Notes: generated from the letters alone by a model not told the origin. Counted from the stretch's first letter, positions 18,252-27,595 are shown. The stretch: 64,000 bases of DNA from Paenibacillus sp. XY044 (GCF_002257645.1 NZ_NQMO01000002.1:744001-808000), one strand, 5' to 3'. Program-made: numbers and translations.

Positions 18252-18725
18252 ATGGACGAACGATTGGATCGTGCACCTTGCGGATACGCGTCCATGGCCG
18301 ATAATCGCGTCGTTCGGGAGGTCAACGCCACGCTGTGCCGCATGCTGGGATATGAGAAGCGTGGAATTTGTGGAAGCAGCTTTGAATCGCTGTTGACCCG
18401 TTCCAGCCGGATTTTTTTCCAAATTTATTTTCTTCCGCTCATTAAGCTGAACGGGAGCGTCGAGGAGATGTATTTGACATTTAAAACGAGCAGCGGCGAG
18501 GCCCTTCCGGTGCTTCTGAACGCTTCGGCTGTGGAACGGGATGGCGAATGGGCCTACGATTGCATCCTGATGCCCATGCGCCGGCGGATGGAATATGAAC
18601 AGCAAATCCAGCAGGCCGAGAGTGCCTCAAGCCAAGCGAAGGAAGAACTTGAGCGGATCGAAAAGCTTCTCCGGCAGAAACGTTATGAGTTGGATCATGT
18701 AGAAGGATCGTCTTCTATGGAATAA
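18252..18725 (+). CDS. PAS domain protein with C-terminal coiled coil (RsbQ partner candidate)
   Basis: A 157-aa cytoplasmic protein. A PAS domain covers about residues 5-115 (NATLCRMLGYEKRGI, then SGEALPVLLNASAVERDGEW). A predicted coiled coil follows (about 115-150, EYEQQIQQAESASSQAKEEL and onward). The reading frame ends at a stop followed by a strong terminator, so the PP2C phosphatase domain of RsbP is absent. ATG 18252 directly abuts the RsbQ stop, implying coupled translation; GTG 18234 is an alternative. It probably binds a cofactor or the product of the hydrolase and passes the signal by protein contact. That role is inference. Confidence 0.75.
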   Translation: MDERLDRAPCGYASMADNRVVREVNATLCRMLGYEKRGICGSSFESLLTRSSRIFFQIYFLPLIKLNGSVEEMYLTFKTSSGEALPVLLNASAVERDGEWAYDCILMPMRRRMEYEQQIQQAESASSQAKEELERIEKLLRQKRYELDHVEGSSSME

Positions 18726-18766
18726 GTACAATACTGAAACTTTCCAGAAATAAGTGGTTTGATAAA

Positions 18767-18803
18767 AAAGCCGCCGGACTCTTATCAGAAGTCCGGCGGC
18801 TTT
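18767..18803. terminator. terminator between the PAS gene and squalene-hopene cyclase
   Basis: AAAGCCGCCGGACT / AGTCCGGCGGCTTT, a 14-bp stem with A and T runs on either side. The right arm overlaps the last codons of the cyclase gene. Confidence 0.85.
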
Positions 18804-20713
18804 GGTGTTTCCGGGGCGGCATGGCCGTATTTCCGCTTGTAATGGCTCAGGGCGAGAAGCGGCCAAATGTACCGGTAGCTGTGGTAACGGGAGTAGAACG
18901 TGCCGGGAAGACCGGCCCCCGTCGGATAGGCCGTCATGCCGCCGTCCTGCTGCAGCAGGGAAGACAGCCGTTGAACGCCCCGGTTCACGGCCGGCGACGG
19001 CTGCTCCTGCACGGCGATGAGCGCGTCCAGCGCCCAGGCCGTTTGCGACGGCGTGCTCTCATCAAGAGGGACGTAACGCATCACCCGGTCGCTCCGGCAG
19101 GATTCACCCCATCCGCCGTCCGGGTTCTGGATCTGCTGAAGCCACCGGACGCCTTTTTGTACGGCATCATCACTGGCAGGGACTCCGGTAGCCGCAAGTC
19201 CCGTTAGTGCCGCCCAGGTGCCGTAGATGTAGCATACTCCCCATCGCCCGTACCACGAGCCGTCCTTTTCCTGATTCCGGATCAGCCAGGTTACGCCCCG
19301 GCGGATGAACTTATGCCGCTGCGTCAGCCCCGCGAAACGGCCAAGGTACTCCAGCGTACGCCCCGTCAGATCCGCTTCGGAAGGATCGATGGCCGCGGAC
19401 TTCGCTCCTTCGATCGCGAGCCAGGTGAGGATGTGCTTGTCGGTCTCCTTTTCGAAGGCCGGCCAGCCCCCGTCCCGGTTCTGCATCGACAGCACCCAAT
19501 TTAGCCCCCGGTTCCACGAATCCCGGTACGGCTCTTCTTTCTCCGAAAGGCGGGAGAGCGCCCGCAGCGCCGCCGTCGTGTCGTCCACGTCCGGGTTGAT
19601 CGTGTTCGACTCGGAGAATCCCCAACCCCCGGGAGCCGCATCCGGGTTATGGAGGCTCCAATCGGCAGCTTTGTCCTGCTGCCGGGACAGCAGGTAGGAG
19701 GCGGCCTGGCGGATGGCCGGATGATGCTCTGGCACCCCGGCCTCCTGCAGGGCGTCGGCGATTAGGGCGGTGTCCCAGACGGTAGAAGGCGAGTTCTGCA
19801 TGGTTGTCGAGCCGTCTGCCTGGCACTGCATGCCAGTCAGGCCCTTGACGGCATCGCTAACGACGGGATGCTCCCGCTCATAGCCCAAGGCAAGCAGCGC
19901 CAAAATCATCAGGATCGTGCTGCTTGCATAACTGTACAGGGTGCCGTCGGGTTCGATCCGATCCAGCATAAACCGCTCAGCCCGCTCCACTGCGGCTTCA
20001 TGAATAAAACGCGGCGTGCCAATTAGCCTGCTCATCCCCTGGCAGATATCCGCCTGCATGTCCTCATACTCCCTCGGCAGCGGTTCGTCCTCGTCGAAGT
20101 CCAAGCGGGAGGCTGCAAGGTCCGAGAGGTCGGGAGCGTTCGGCGGAGCGATCGAAAACTTTCGGTCTGCCATGATCAGCATAGGCGTGAGATGGACCCT
20201 GGAATAGCCGGAAAATTCGAAAAAGTTGATCGGAAAATACGAGGGGAACAGCAGCACCTCGAGCGGGATCATAGAGATCGACCGGGGCCAGGGACGCTGG
20301 CCCGTCGCTGCCAGAATCGCCTTGGTCAAAATGCTGTCGACCTTACCGATCCCTCCACGCGAAAGGATGTAATGCTTGGCGCGCTGCATATGCTCCTCCT
20401 CAGGCCGGCTGTAACCGGAGCAAAGCAGAGCATAGTAGGCCTCAACCGAAGCCGATATGCTGCCTTCATCCTCATCAGGATACAATCTCCAGCATCCGTC
20501 CGGCTGCTGTTCCTTGCGAATCCGGTCATGAAGCTGCCGGATAAGCTCTTCCTGATCCGCCTGCAAAATGCGAAAGAGGATGATGACGAAGGCGTCGATG
20601 CCGATTCCGTTTTCAAAACAGAACCGCCACGAGCCGTCCGGCTGCTGTGTCTCCAGGAGATATGCCGTCAAACGCCCGATTTCCCCATCCACCGTGCCCA
20701 GTATATTGCCCAT
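18785..20713 (-). CDS. sqhC: squalene-hopene cyclase / sporulenol synthase
   Basis: A 642-aa triterpene cyclase. The protonating DxDD motif is present as DVDDTTAALRAL, and several QW repeats are visible (for example QNRDGGWPAF, QEKDGSWYGRWG, QNPDGGWGES). It converts squalene to hopene, or, as in Bacillus subtilis, tetraprenyl-curcumene to sporulenol in spores. Length fits both. The surrounding genes give no isoprenoid context. Membrane-associated. The ATG has GGAGGT 10 nt upstream. Confidence 0.94.
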   Translation of the reverse strand: MGNILGTVDGEIGRLTAYLLETQQPDGSWRFCFENGIGIDAFVIILFRILQADQEELIRQLHDRIRKEQQPDGCWRLYPDEDEGSISASVEAYYALLCSGYSRPEEEHMQRAKHYILSRGGIGKVDSILTKAILAATGQRPWPRSISMIPLEVLLFPSYFPINFFEFSGYSRVHLTPMLIMADRKFSIAPPNAPDLSDLAASRLDFDEDEPLPREYEDMQADICQGMSRLIGTPRFIHEAAVERAERFMLDRIEPDGTLYSYASSTILMILALLALGYEREHPVVSDAVKGLTGMQCQADGSTTMQNSPSTVWDTALIADALQEAGVPEHHPAIRQAASYLLSRQQDKAADWSLHNPDAAPGGWGFSESNTINPDVDDTTAALRALSRLSEKEEPYRDSWNRGLNWVLSMQNRDGGWPAFEKETDKHILTWLAIEGAKSAAIDPSEADLTGRTLEYLGRFAGLTQRHKFIRRGVTWLIRNQEKDGSWYGRWGVCYIYGTWAALTGLAATGVPASDDAVQKGVRWLQQIQNPDGGWGESCRSDRVMRYVPLDESTPSQTAWALDALIAVQEQPSPAVNRGVQRLSSLLQQDGGMTAYPTGAGLPGTFYSRYHSYRYIWPLLALSHYKRKYGHAAPETPKPPDF

Positions 20714-20912
20714 GTAAGAACGTACCTCCGTTCGTTGGTCATTGTTAGCAATATATGTCGGCGTAGATGGAGAAATGAGAAAGCCGCTGCTTATGCCAGA
20801 CTTTGCACCTTACGAGATAAATAGATTGGTTTCAATCGGCCTGCATGCTAAAGTAAAAAAATGGATGTCCCGATCCGGCACTCCAACTCCTATTTATGGA
20901 AGGTGAATGAAG

Positions 20913-21365
20913 ATGGCAGTAAATCCATCAAGCCGCAGCTTGACGTACGAAGCCTTGATCGCAGCTCCGCCCGAGCGGGTGTGGGCGGCCATTGCCACAT
21001 CGGAAGGAACGCGCGCCACGTTGTTTGGGTGCGACATCGAATCAAGCTTTGAACCGGGAGCCCACGTCGAATTCCGGGGACCGGGACCGGATGGGGACCG
21101 GACGCTTCATGTGTACGGATTCGTGAAGCGGTACGAGCCGTACCGCGAATTTTCGTATGAGCAGCATCCCGCCCCGGCCTACAATGAACAGCATGAGAAG
21201 GTATTTTGCGATATGACTTATCAGTTGACGCCGGTGGGGGACCAGACCAAGTTGGAGCTCACCTGTGCATGGTCCGAGGGTAACCCGGGATATGAACACG
21301 CGAAACAAGAGTATCCGTCATCATCCTATATGGATGCGATTCGAAATTTTGCCGAAGCGTCTTAA
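20913..21365 (+). CDS. SRPBCC (AHSA1-like) domain protein
   Basis: A 150-aa protein with the START/Bet v1-like fold common to AHSA1 proteins: it begins with LTYEALIAAPPERVWAAIA and ends in a C-terminal helix (SSYMDAIRNFAEAS). Members bind hydrophobic ligands. ATG 20913 is preferred to ATG 20907 from the spacing to GGAAGG. No function can be assigned. It stands alone and divergent from the cyclase gene over 199 bp. Confidence 0.8.
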   Translation: MAVNPSSRSLTYEALIAAPPERVWAAIATSEGTRATLFGCDIESSFEPGAHVEFRGPGPDGDRTLHVYGFVKRYEPYREFSYEQHPAPAYNEQHEKVFCDMTYQLTPVGDQTKLELTCAWSEGNPGYEHAKQEYPSSSYMDAIRNFAEAS

Positions 21366-21468
21366 TAGACCGGGACGGCAGGAACGCCACCGATTTGATC
21401 GGCCTCGCCTATTAGTGATGCCGGGGACGACGGAGCAGAAGGTGCGACAGTGCAAACGGTGAAAACCA

Positions 21469-21510
21469 AAAAGGCTTATCTCCAATAGTGGAGGTAAGCC
21501 TTTTCATTTT
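21469..21510 (-). terminator. terminator of the GH43 gene
   Basis: AAAAGGCTTA ... TAAGCCTTTT with an inner CTCC/GGAG stem. The A run becomes a T run on the minus strand, 24 nt after the GH43 stop. Confidence 0.8.
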
Positions 21511-21533
21511 GCCGTCGAGCTTATCACATGCGA

Positions 21534-22517
21534 TTATTTGCCGTATGGATCGACGGTTTCGATCGTACCGTCCTCGTGGATCGTCAGCTCGGTGAATTTG
21601 ACGCAGCGTTTGTTGTCTGCACCGCCCGACAGGGAGCTGTCGTGATAGAACAAGAACCACTTATCCTGGAACTGCACGATCGAGTGGTGGGTCGTCCAGC
21701 CGATGACCGGCGTCAGAATCTTCCCTTTGTACGTAAAAGGTCCCTGCGGGTTTTCGCTCACGGCGTATACGATGTTATGGGTCGTGCCGGTAGAGTAAGA
21801 AAGATAATACAGTCCATTATGCTTATGTACCCACGGTCCTTCAAAATATCTCCGTTCCTCGTCCCCTGCCAAGATCGGCTGTCCGTTCTCGTCGAGAATG
21901 GAGATTTCGCGGGGCGCTTCCTTGAAGGTCAGCAGGTCGTCGCTCAGCTCGGCCATGATTGGCCCCAGCGCCGGTTCGTCTGCCGCCGGGCCTTCTGCGT
22001 TCGGATCAAAGGAGCCCGTCTGCCATTTTTCCAGCTGGCCGCCCCACAACCCGCCGAAGTACATATACGCGCTTCCGTCGTCGTCCATCAGGACGGCCGG
22101 GTCGATGCTGAAGCTGCCCGGAATATAATCCGGCTGTGGAGTGAACGGGCCAGAAGGGGAGGAACTGGTGGCTACGCCGATCCGGAAAAGGTTTTCGTGA
22201 TCCCGTGCAGGAAAGAAGAGATAGTACGTGTTGTTCTTATAGGCCGCATCCGGTGCCCAGAGCTGCTGCTTGGCCCACGGGATATCGCGGAGATGCAGCG
22301 CTTCTCCATGGTCATGGCATGGGGAATTGGCATCGTCCATGGACAGGATGTGGTAATCCTCCATGTCGTACTGGTCTCCGTTGTCGTTGGATGCGTGTTC
22401 ATGGTCCAGGTCATGAGAAGGGTAAATATACAATTTGCCTTCAAACACGTGAGCCGAAGGGTCTGCGGTGTAAATGTGGGTTACCAAAGGCTCGCGCTGC
22501 GTCACAGGCTGTGTCAT
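21534..22517 (-). CDS. glycoside hydrolase family 43 (arabinofuranosidase/xylosidase)
   Basis: A 327-aa five-bladed beta-propeller glycosidase. The catalytic base Asp is in YTADPSAHVFEG, the pKa-modulating Asp is in WAPDAAYKNN, and the acid Glu is in RYFEGPWVHKH. No signal peptide is seen, so it acts on imported arabino- or xylo-oligosaccharides. With the GH8 gene 20 kb away it supports a hemicellulose lifestyle. The 100 bp upstream contain AGGT-type repeats that may bind a regulator. Confidence 0.92.
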   Translation of the reverse strand: MTQPVTQREPLVTHIYTADPSAHVFEGKLYIYPSHDLDHEHASNDNGDQYDMEDYHILSMDDANSPCHDHGEALHLRDIPWAKQQLWAPDAAYKNNTYYLFFPARDHENLFRIGVATSSSPSGPFTPQPDYIPGSFSIDPAVLMDDDGSAYMYFGGLWGGQLEKWQTGSFDPNAEGPAADEPALGPIMAELSDDLLTFKEAPREISILDENGQPILAGDEERRYFEGPWVHKHNGLYYLSYSTGTTHNIVYAVSENPQGPFTYKGKILTPVIGWTTHHSIVQFQDKWFLFYHDSSLSGGADNKRCVKFTELTIHEDGTIETVDPYGK

Positions 22518-22664
22518 CTCGTTTCCTCCTTATTCTGTGGTTGGATATGTGCTGCAAAGGTGCTCCTTTCCATTTTAGCAAACAATTCAGATCAAAAACC
22601 TACAAGATTTATAGGTCTTTTCCTCAAAATTTTAGGTTTTGGAGGGGCGGGGGGAGATAAAGCA

Positions 22665-23102
22665 TCAGTCACCTATCCTTTTCGTCAACATCAGTTCATC
22701 GTCTATCACATAATTGCAATGTTCATACGTTTTAATTGCAGCGTTGTTCCTATTGCCTGTTAACACTTTTACACTTTTCACTCCACGTTTCCTAAGATTT
22801 TCTTCCAGACAAAAAATGAGTGCACCTGCAATCCCTCTTCTTCGAGCGGCTTCTTCAACATACAGTTCTGTAATTTCCCCCTGCGGTTCTTCGTAACAAA
22901 ATGAATAGAAACTTTGAGCACAACCAAAACCAACGACTTTGCCCATCATTTCCGCCACGGCAATCAATTCGTTGTTTATCCTTAGGCTCTCCATTATTTG
23001 ACGCGGAGGCTGTTTGTCACCTCCGTTAAACGCTTGATTTAGCCTTGAGAGTTCCTCTGCATCAGTTACTGATGCCAGTCTTACCCTGATATCCGTATTC
23101 AT
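22665..23102 (-). CDS. GNAT family N-acetyltransferase
   Basis: A 145-aa acetyl-CoA-dependent acetyltransferase. Motif A is ELYVEEAARRRGIAGALI (acetyl-CoA pyrophosphate loop RRRGIA). The N-terminus RVRLASVTDAEELSRL is typical. ATG 23102 follows AAGGAG; the in-frame GTG upstream has no site. The substrate is unknown. Base composition is lower in GC than its neighbours, which may point to separate acquisition. Confidence 0.85.
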   Translation of the reverse strand: MNTDIRVRLASVTDAEELSRLNQAFNGGDKQPPRQIMESLRINNELIAVAEMMGKVVGFGCAQSFYSFCYEEPQGEITELYVEEAARRRGIAGALIFCLEENLRKRGVKSVKVLTGNRNNAAIKTYEHCNYVIDDELMLTKRIGD

Positions 23103-23308
23103 TCTTTTCTCCTTATCCACTAGTAATAATTACATATTCTACCACGTTGGAGGAGTTCGTTGTTGAAGATAACTTCCCGTTAGCGTAATGATCATCTATA
23201 CCAGTCTTCAAATCCTCAGCTCCCATCCCCCAGTTGACATACAACTCCAAATTTATTACTCTAATTAAAGTATATAAAACAAAGTAAAGAGAAAAGGTGG
23301 AGTGGAGC

Positions 23309-24466
23309 TTGAAAGCATATTTTAAAAATAAAGCCGTCCTAGGCGGCATTTTCATGATGATTTTTTATCAAATTATCATGATCGGGATCTTCATGTCCGG
23401 TTACAGCGCGCTTCCGAAAAATGTGGACCGCTTGACGATGGCGATCGTGAATGAAGACCAGCAGTCGGGCGCACAATTTGTAGAGCAGTTGAAAAAGCAG
23501 CTGCCGCTGCATGTCGTCACGGACGAATCGCTTGAACAGGCGCAGAAGGACCTGGACAACCGCGATATTCAGTTCATCATGCATATTCCGCAGGATTTTA
23601 CGCAGAAGCTGTCCGCCCAGGGCGAACAGGTGAAGCTGGACTTTTTCATCAACGAATCGAATCCGGCCTCGGTTAACAGCACGATGCAGAGCATTGCGTC
23701 GCAAGTTTCCTCGAAGTTCAGCACGCAGATTCAGACGCAAAGCTTTGAGGCCATGCTGCAGGGCATGAAGGTGCCGGCCGAGCAATCCAAGCAGATGGTC
23801 GAAGGCGTGATGTCGAAGGTAAGCCCGAATATCGTGTCCACGAATACGCCGCCTGCCGGCATGCATAATCAAATGGCACCGATGTTCCTGACGATGGCAT
23901 CCTATGTGGGCGCGATGATTTATTCGATGATCAGCTCGGGCGCGCTGAACCAGCTGAAATCTAAAGTAGGCAAATGGAAAGCGTTCCTGTCCCTGCAGGG
24001 CGTCCATGTGGTGCTGTCCCTGATCGCGCCGCTGGTCGGTTTGAGCATTTATTTCGGCTTCCACGGCTATGGGGCGGAGACGTTCCTGAAAATGTGGATG
24101 GTGCACTCCCTGGAAATGCTCGTCGCCATCGAGTTCACCAGCATCTGCGTGCTGCTGCTCGGCCAGGCTGGCATGATGCTGAACCTGCCGCTGCTGCTGT
24201 CGCAGACGATCGCGGGCGGAGCCGTACTGCCGCCGGAGATGATGCCGGGATTTTTCAAGGCTTTCAGCCACATTTCCCCGATGTTTTACACGATTCACCT
24301 GGATTACAACCTGCTCTTTGGAGGCGGGAAAACGGCGGAATACGCCCTCGGTTTGGCTCTGGTAGGCGCCGGTGCGCTCGTCATCAACCTGTTCATCCAT
24401 CAGTTTAAGCCGGTCAAAACGGCAAAGACGGAGAAGGAGCCTGCAGCAGAACCGCAATTCATGTAA
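23309..24466 (+). CDS. ABC-2/YhgE-Pip type membrane permease
   Basis: A 385-aa membrane protein with one N-terminal helix (AVLGGIFMMIFYQIIMIGIFMSG in outline), an extracytoplasmic domain of ~150 residues (DRLTMAIVNEDQQSGAQF, like YhgE/Pip proteins), and five or so C-terminal helices. Such proteins work in drug or phage-receptor-like export systems; no ATPase is adjacent. TTG 23309 is preferred to GTG 23297, as AGGTGGAG lies upstream of it. A PadR regulator follows at once, as is common for drug efflux genes. Confidence 0.82.
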   Translation: MKAYFKNKAVLGGIFMMIFYQIIMIGIFMSGYSALPKNVDRLTMAIVNEDQQSGAQFVEQLKKQLPLHVVTDESLEQAQKDLDNRDIQFIMHIPQDFTQKLSAQGEQVKLDFFINESNPASVNSTMQSIASQVSSKFSTQIQTQSFEAMLQGMKVPAEQSKQMVEGVMSKVSPNIVSTNTPPAGMHNQMAPMFLTMASYVGAMIYSMISSGALNQLKSKVGKWKAFLSLQGVHVVLSLIAPLVGLSIYFGFHGYGAETFLKMWMVHSLEMLVAIEFTSICVLLLGQAGMMLNLPLLLSQTIAGGAVLPPEMMPGFFKAFSHISPMFYTIHLDYNLLFGGGKTAEYALGLALVGAGALVINLFIHQFKPVKTAKTEKEPAAEPQFM

Positions 24467-24479
24467 AATAAGATCGGAT

Positions 24480-24515
24480 GGGCTGACAGGAAAAAGTCCT
24501 GTCGGCCCTTTTTTC
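24480..24515 (+). terminator. terminator between the permease and PadR
   Basis: GGGCTGACAGGA / TCCTGTCGGCCC stem, 5-nt loop, six T. It directly precedes the PadR ribosome site, so PadR may be expressed by read-through. Confidence 0.85.
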
Positions 24516-24535
24516 ATATGATGAGGAGGATCGCA

Positions 24536-25063
24536 ATGTCGCTTCAGATCTTTATTCTCGGCTTGCTTAGCGAGGGGGAGCACCATCCGTACGACATTAA
24601 GAAACAGGTGTTCAAGCCTCTGGAAAATACGATCACGATCAACGACGGAACGCTGTATTACAATTTCGAAGTCCTGCTGAAAAAGGGCTACATCCGCAAA
24701 ATCAAAGTCGTCCAATCCGATAACCGCCCGGAGAAAACGACCTACGGCATTACCGACGAGGGCCGCAAGGCGCTGGAAGAGGAGATTTATGCGGTTTTTC
24801 AAAATTTTACGAGCATCACGAGCCTGTATTCATCCCTGTTATTTCTGGATAAAGTGGACAAGCAGAAGCTGGCTTACATCATCGATGAATCCATCGCCCG
24901 CCTAGAGAAGAAAATCCGGCTGATTGAGGAGCGCCCCGGATTTTCCGAAGTTCCGGACCGGTACCGGGATTCGGCCCTTTTTATTAGCGAGCATGCCTAC
25001 CATGCCCTGACGAATGACGCCAACTGGCTCCGGAAACTGGTGGAACATCTCCGCTCTGCTTGA
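24536..25063 (+). CDS. PadR-family transcriptional regulator
   Basis: A 175-aa regulator of the PadR type: winged helix about residues 1-85 (LQIFILGLLSEGEHHPYDI, then DGTLYYNFEVLLKKGYI) and a C-terminal helical dimerisation domain. GAGGAGG lies 6 nt before ATG 24536. It probably represses the adjacent permease gene. Confidence 0.9.
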   Translation: MSLQIFILGLLSEGEHHPYDIKKQVFKPLENTITINDGTLYYNFEVLLKKGYIRKIKVVQSDNRPEKTTYGITDEGRKALEEEIYAVFQNFTSITSLYSSLLFLDKVDKQKLAYIIDESIARLEKKIRLIEERPGFSEVPDRYRDSALFISEHAYHALTNDANWLRKLVEHLRSA

Positions 25064-25097
25064 CGTTTCAAGCTTCAACTTTTTGGAAAAACCAGGG

Positions 25098-25126
25098 TTG
25101 ACAAAAGCAAATGGATGCCATAATAT
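25098..25126 (+). promoter_or_regulatory. sigma-A promoter of the leuA T-box transcript
   Basis: TTGACA, a 17-nt spacer, and TAATAT, ~350 bp upstream of leuA and just before the T-box leader. Confidence 0.85.
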
Positions 25127-25134
25127 AGTTAACA

Positions 25135-25402
25135 ATTTCATACATCATAAAGGTTTCGATTAGAAATAGTAGAAGTGAAGTGACTTTCCAGAGAGCCGCT
25201 GGGTGGTGCGAAGCGGTATTGTCGATCATTTCGAACTCGTCTATGAACCGCCACCTGACAATTGTAGGGTCTGCCGGAGTTCCACCGTTATAGGGATAGA
25301 TGGTGATTGCCATCGAAGAAGATCATTTTTGTTTTGTTGAAAATGAATTAGAGTGGTACCGCGGGTTAAACCTCGTCTCTAGCATAGAGACGGGGTTTTT
25401 TT
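25135..25402 (+). ncRNA. T-box leader, leucine specifier
   Basis: A tRNA-sensing leader that controls leuA by transcription antitermination. The T-box core AGTGGTACCGCG is at 25352-25363. The terminator, a stem CCTCGTCTCTA / TAGAGACGGGG followed by seven T, ends at 25402. Stem I is at about 25160-25260, with the specifier-loop segment GAACTCG; CTC at 25236-25238 reads as leucine. Uncharged tRNA-Leu would allow expression. The specifier was located by eye. Confidence 0.9.
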
Positions 25403-25478
25403 GTTGGCCAAATTCCGGGTTTGGCCGGCACCGCTTTTAAATATATATAAACTACACTTGATTTGGGAGGAATAACAG

Positions 25479-27041
25479 ATGAACCGCAAAATTATCGTAT
25501 TGGACACGACGTTACGCGACGGAGAGCAGGTGCCTGGTGCCAAGCTCAACACGCAGCAAAAGGTTGAATTTGCGCAGCAGCTGAAGCGCCTGAACGTAGA
25601 TATGATCGAAGCGGGCTTCCCTGCGTCGTCCGCAGGGGATTTTCAAGCCGTGCAGGAAATCGCCAGAACCGTGGGGGACAGCGTCTCCGTAACCGCGCTC
25701 GCCCGGGCGGTGAAGAGCGACATCGAAAGCGTGTATGAAAGCATCAAGCTGGCGCAAAATCCGTTCATTCATATCGTGCTGGGCACGTCCAACATCCATG
25801 TGGAGAAAAAGTTCAGCCGCTCGAAGGACGCCGTCATGCAGATGGGCGTGGATGCGGTTAAGTTTGCGAAGACGCTGCTGCCGGAGGTGCAGTATTCCAC
25901 AGAGGATGCATCCCGGTCGGAATTCGAATACCTGTGGCAGACGATTGAAGCCGTGGTCAAGGCCGGGGCGACGATTATCAACGTTCCCGATACGGTAGGT
26001 TATGCCGTTCCGGAAGAGTTCGGCGAGCTGATCCGCAAAATCAACGACCGGCTGAAAAATTTGAACGACAAGGTCGTCCTTAGCGTGCACTGCCATAACG
26101 ACCTGGGTCTGGCCACAGCGAACACGCTGGCCGCGATTAAGAACGGGGCCGAGAAGGTGGAATGTACCATCAACGGGCTTGGCGAACGCGCCGGCAACAC
26201 CTCGCTTGAGGAAGTGGTGATGGGGCTGAAGGTTCGGGAGAACTATTTTAACTGCCACACCCAGATCCAGCTGCAGGAAATTCTTCGCACCTCCCGGCTG
26301 CTGACGCATTTGACGGGCCTGGACGTGCAGGTGAACAAGGCGATTACGGGCGAGAACGCGTTTGCCCATTCGTCCGGTATTCACCAAGATGGACTGCTGA
26401 AGGACAAAAACGTGTACGAAATCATGTCGCCGGAGGAAGTCGGGGCCGAAAGCATGGAGCTGATCCTGACCGCGCGTTCCGGACGGCATGCATTCAAAAA
26501 TGCGGTGGAAAAAATCGGCTTCGACACGAGCAACCATGACGATTTTGAGGAGCTGTTTGCGAAATTTTTGCAGCTGGCCGACGCCAAAAAGGAAGTTTAC
26601 GACCATGATGTGTTCTACCTGGTGACCAAGCACCGCAAGATCGATCAGGGCACCAGCCATTTGTATGAGCTGGAATCCTTCCAGGTCGTAACCAACGACA
26701 TCCTGCCGACGGCGACCGTCCAGCTGAAAAAAGGCGGCGAAAGCTTTACGGACAGCAAGGTAGGGGACGGACCGATCGATGCGCTGTACAGCGCGATCAA
26801 GGCTTTGGTCGGAATTGACGTGCAGCTGAAGGATTATAAAATCAACAGCCTGTCGCGGGGCAAAGAGGCCATCGGCCGCGTCAACATCCGGCTGGAATAC
26901 CAAGGCAAAACCTATTCCGGGCGAGCGATGGATACCGACATTATCAAAGCGAGCGCACTGGCGTTCCTGAACGGAATCAACGCCGCCGTGCTGGACGCAC
27001 CGGGCGAGCCGCAGGCGGCCGTGCAGGGCGCGAACGAGTAG
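25479..27041 (+). CDS. leuA: 2-isopropylmalate synthase
   Basis: A 520-aa enzyme that condenses acetyl-CoA and 2-oxoisovalerate in the first committed step of leucine synthesis. The catalytic TIM barrel begins LDTTLRDGEQVPG (metal-binding Asp), has VHCHNDLGLATANT (HxH metal ligands) and GLGERAGNTSLEEV, and is followed by a C-terminal LeuA dimer/leucine-binding domain (about 390-510). GGGAGG precedes the ATG. leuB, leuC and leuD are not in the window, so it is encoded apart from them; a leucine T-box controls it. Confidence 0.96.
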   Translation: MNRKIIVLDTTLRDGEQVPGAKLNTQQKVEFAQQLKRLNVDMIEAGFPASSAGDFQAVQEIARTVGDSVSVTALARAVKSDIESVYESIKLAQNPFIHIVLGTSNIHVEKKFSRSKDAVMQMGVDAVKFAKTLLPEVQYSTEDASRSEFEYLWQTIEAVVKAGATIINVPDTVGYAVPEEFGELIRKINDRLKNLNDKVVLSVHCHNDLGLATANTLAAIKNGAEKVECTINGLGERAGNTSLEEVVMGLKVRENYFNCHTQIQLQEILRTSRLLTHLTGLDVQVNKAITGENAFAHSSGIHQDGLLKDKNVYEIMSPEEVGAESMELILTARSGRHAFKNAVEKIGFDTSNHDDFEELFAKFLQLADAKKEVYDHDVFYLVTKHRKIDQGTSHLYELESFQVVTNDILPTATVQLKKGGESFTDSKVGDGPIDALYSAIKALVGIDVQLKDYKINSLSRGKEAIGRVNIRLEYQGKTYSGRAMDTDIIKASALAFLNGINAAVLDAPGEPQAAVQGANE

Positions 27042-27121
27042 AGGGAGACGGACGGCGGCGGTACTCAGCCGAATGCGTGTGTAGTAATGAACAGCTCCGA
27101 AGGAAGGGGGAGACATATATC

Positions 27122-27595
27122 ATGGCATTAAAAGAGAGTGCCGAGCGGGTGCAGAGCCATCTCCGTGATATGGGCTTTGACCATCGGGTGGTGGAACTGC
27201 CGGACAGCACTCGCACGGCGGAAGAAGCCGCGGCGGCGATTGGCTGCGAAGTGGCACAAATTGCGAAGTCAATTATTTTCCGTCTGAGCGGTTCAAATGA
27301 ACCTGTACTTGTTGTAGCAAGCGGCGTAAACCGCGTCAATGAAAAGCTTGTTTCCTCCTCGCTTAACGTCAAGCTGAAGAAGGCTGACGCAGATTTCGTG
27401 CGGGAACACACCGGCTTTGTCATCGGAGGTGTAGCGCCGATTGGTCACCTGGAGAGAATCACGACGATTATTGATGAAGGCTTATTGAAATTCGGCACCA
27501 TTTGGGCGGCGGCCGGTCATCCGAAGGCGGTATTTTCTTGCACCCCGGAGGAGCTAATTGCAATGACAGCCGGACAGGTAATGACAATTCAATAA
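27122..27595 (+). CDS. YbaK/ProX-domain aminoacyl-tRNA deacylase-like protein
   Basis: A 157-aa protein of the YbaK/EbsC group, which hydrolyses mischarged tRNA (for example Cys-tRNA-Pro). It has the conserved core AQIAKSIIFRLSG (Lys), GVNRVNEKLV and GFVIGGVAPIGH. GGGGGAG precedes ATG 27122. It is 80 bp after leuA and may share its transcript. Confidence 0.88.
   Translation: MALKESAERVQSHLRDMGFDHRVVELPDSTRTAEEAAAAIGCEVAQIAKSIIFRLSGSNEPVLVVASGVNRVNEKLVSSSLNVKLKKADADFVREHTGFVIGGVAPIGHLERITTIIDEGLLKFGTIWAAAGHPKAVFSCTPEELIAMTAGQVMTIQ

Noticed and set aside
21528..22763. 411-codon plus-strand frame opposite GH43
   Set aside because: GH43 on the minus strand has all catalytic motifs, a ribosome site and a terminator; the opposite frame has none.
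23103..23308. mobile-element boundary beside the lower-GC GNAT gene
   Set aside because: No transposase, terminal inverted repeats or target duplications are visible.
23339..24802. 487-codon His/Arg-rich antisense frame
   Set aside because: Shadow of the YhgE-like permease and PadR genes.
25512..27116. 534-codon open frame antisense to leuA
   Set aside because: It mirrors the leuA gene codon by codon, has no ribosome site and no recognisable domain; GC-rich third positions create long antisense frames in this genome.
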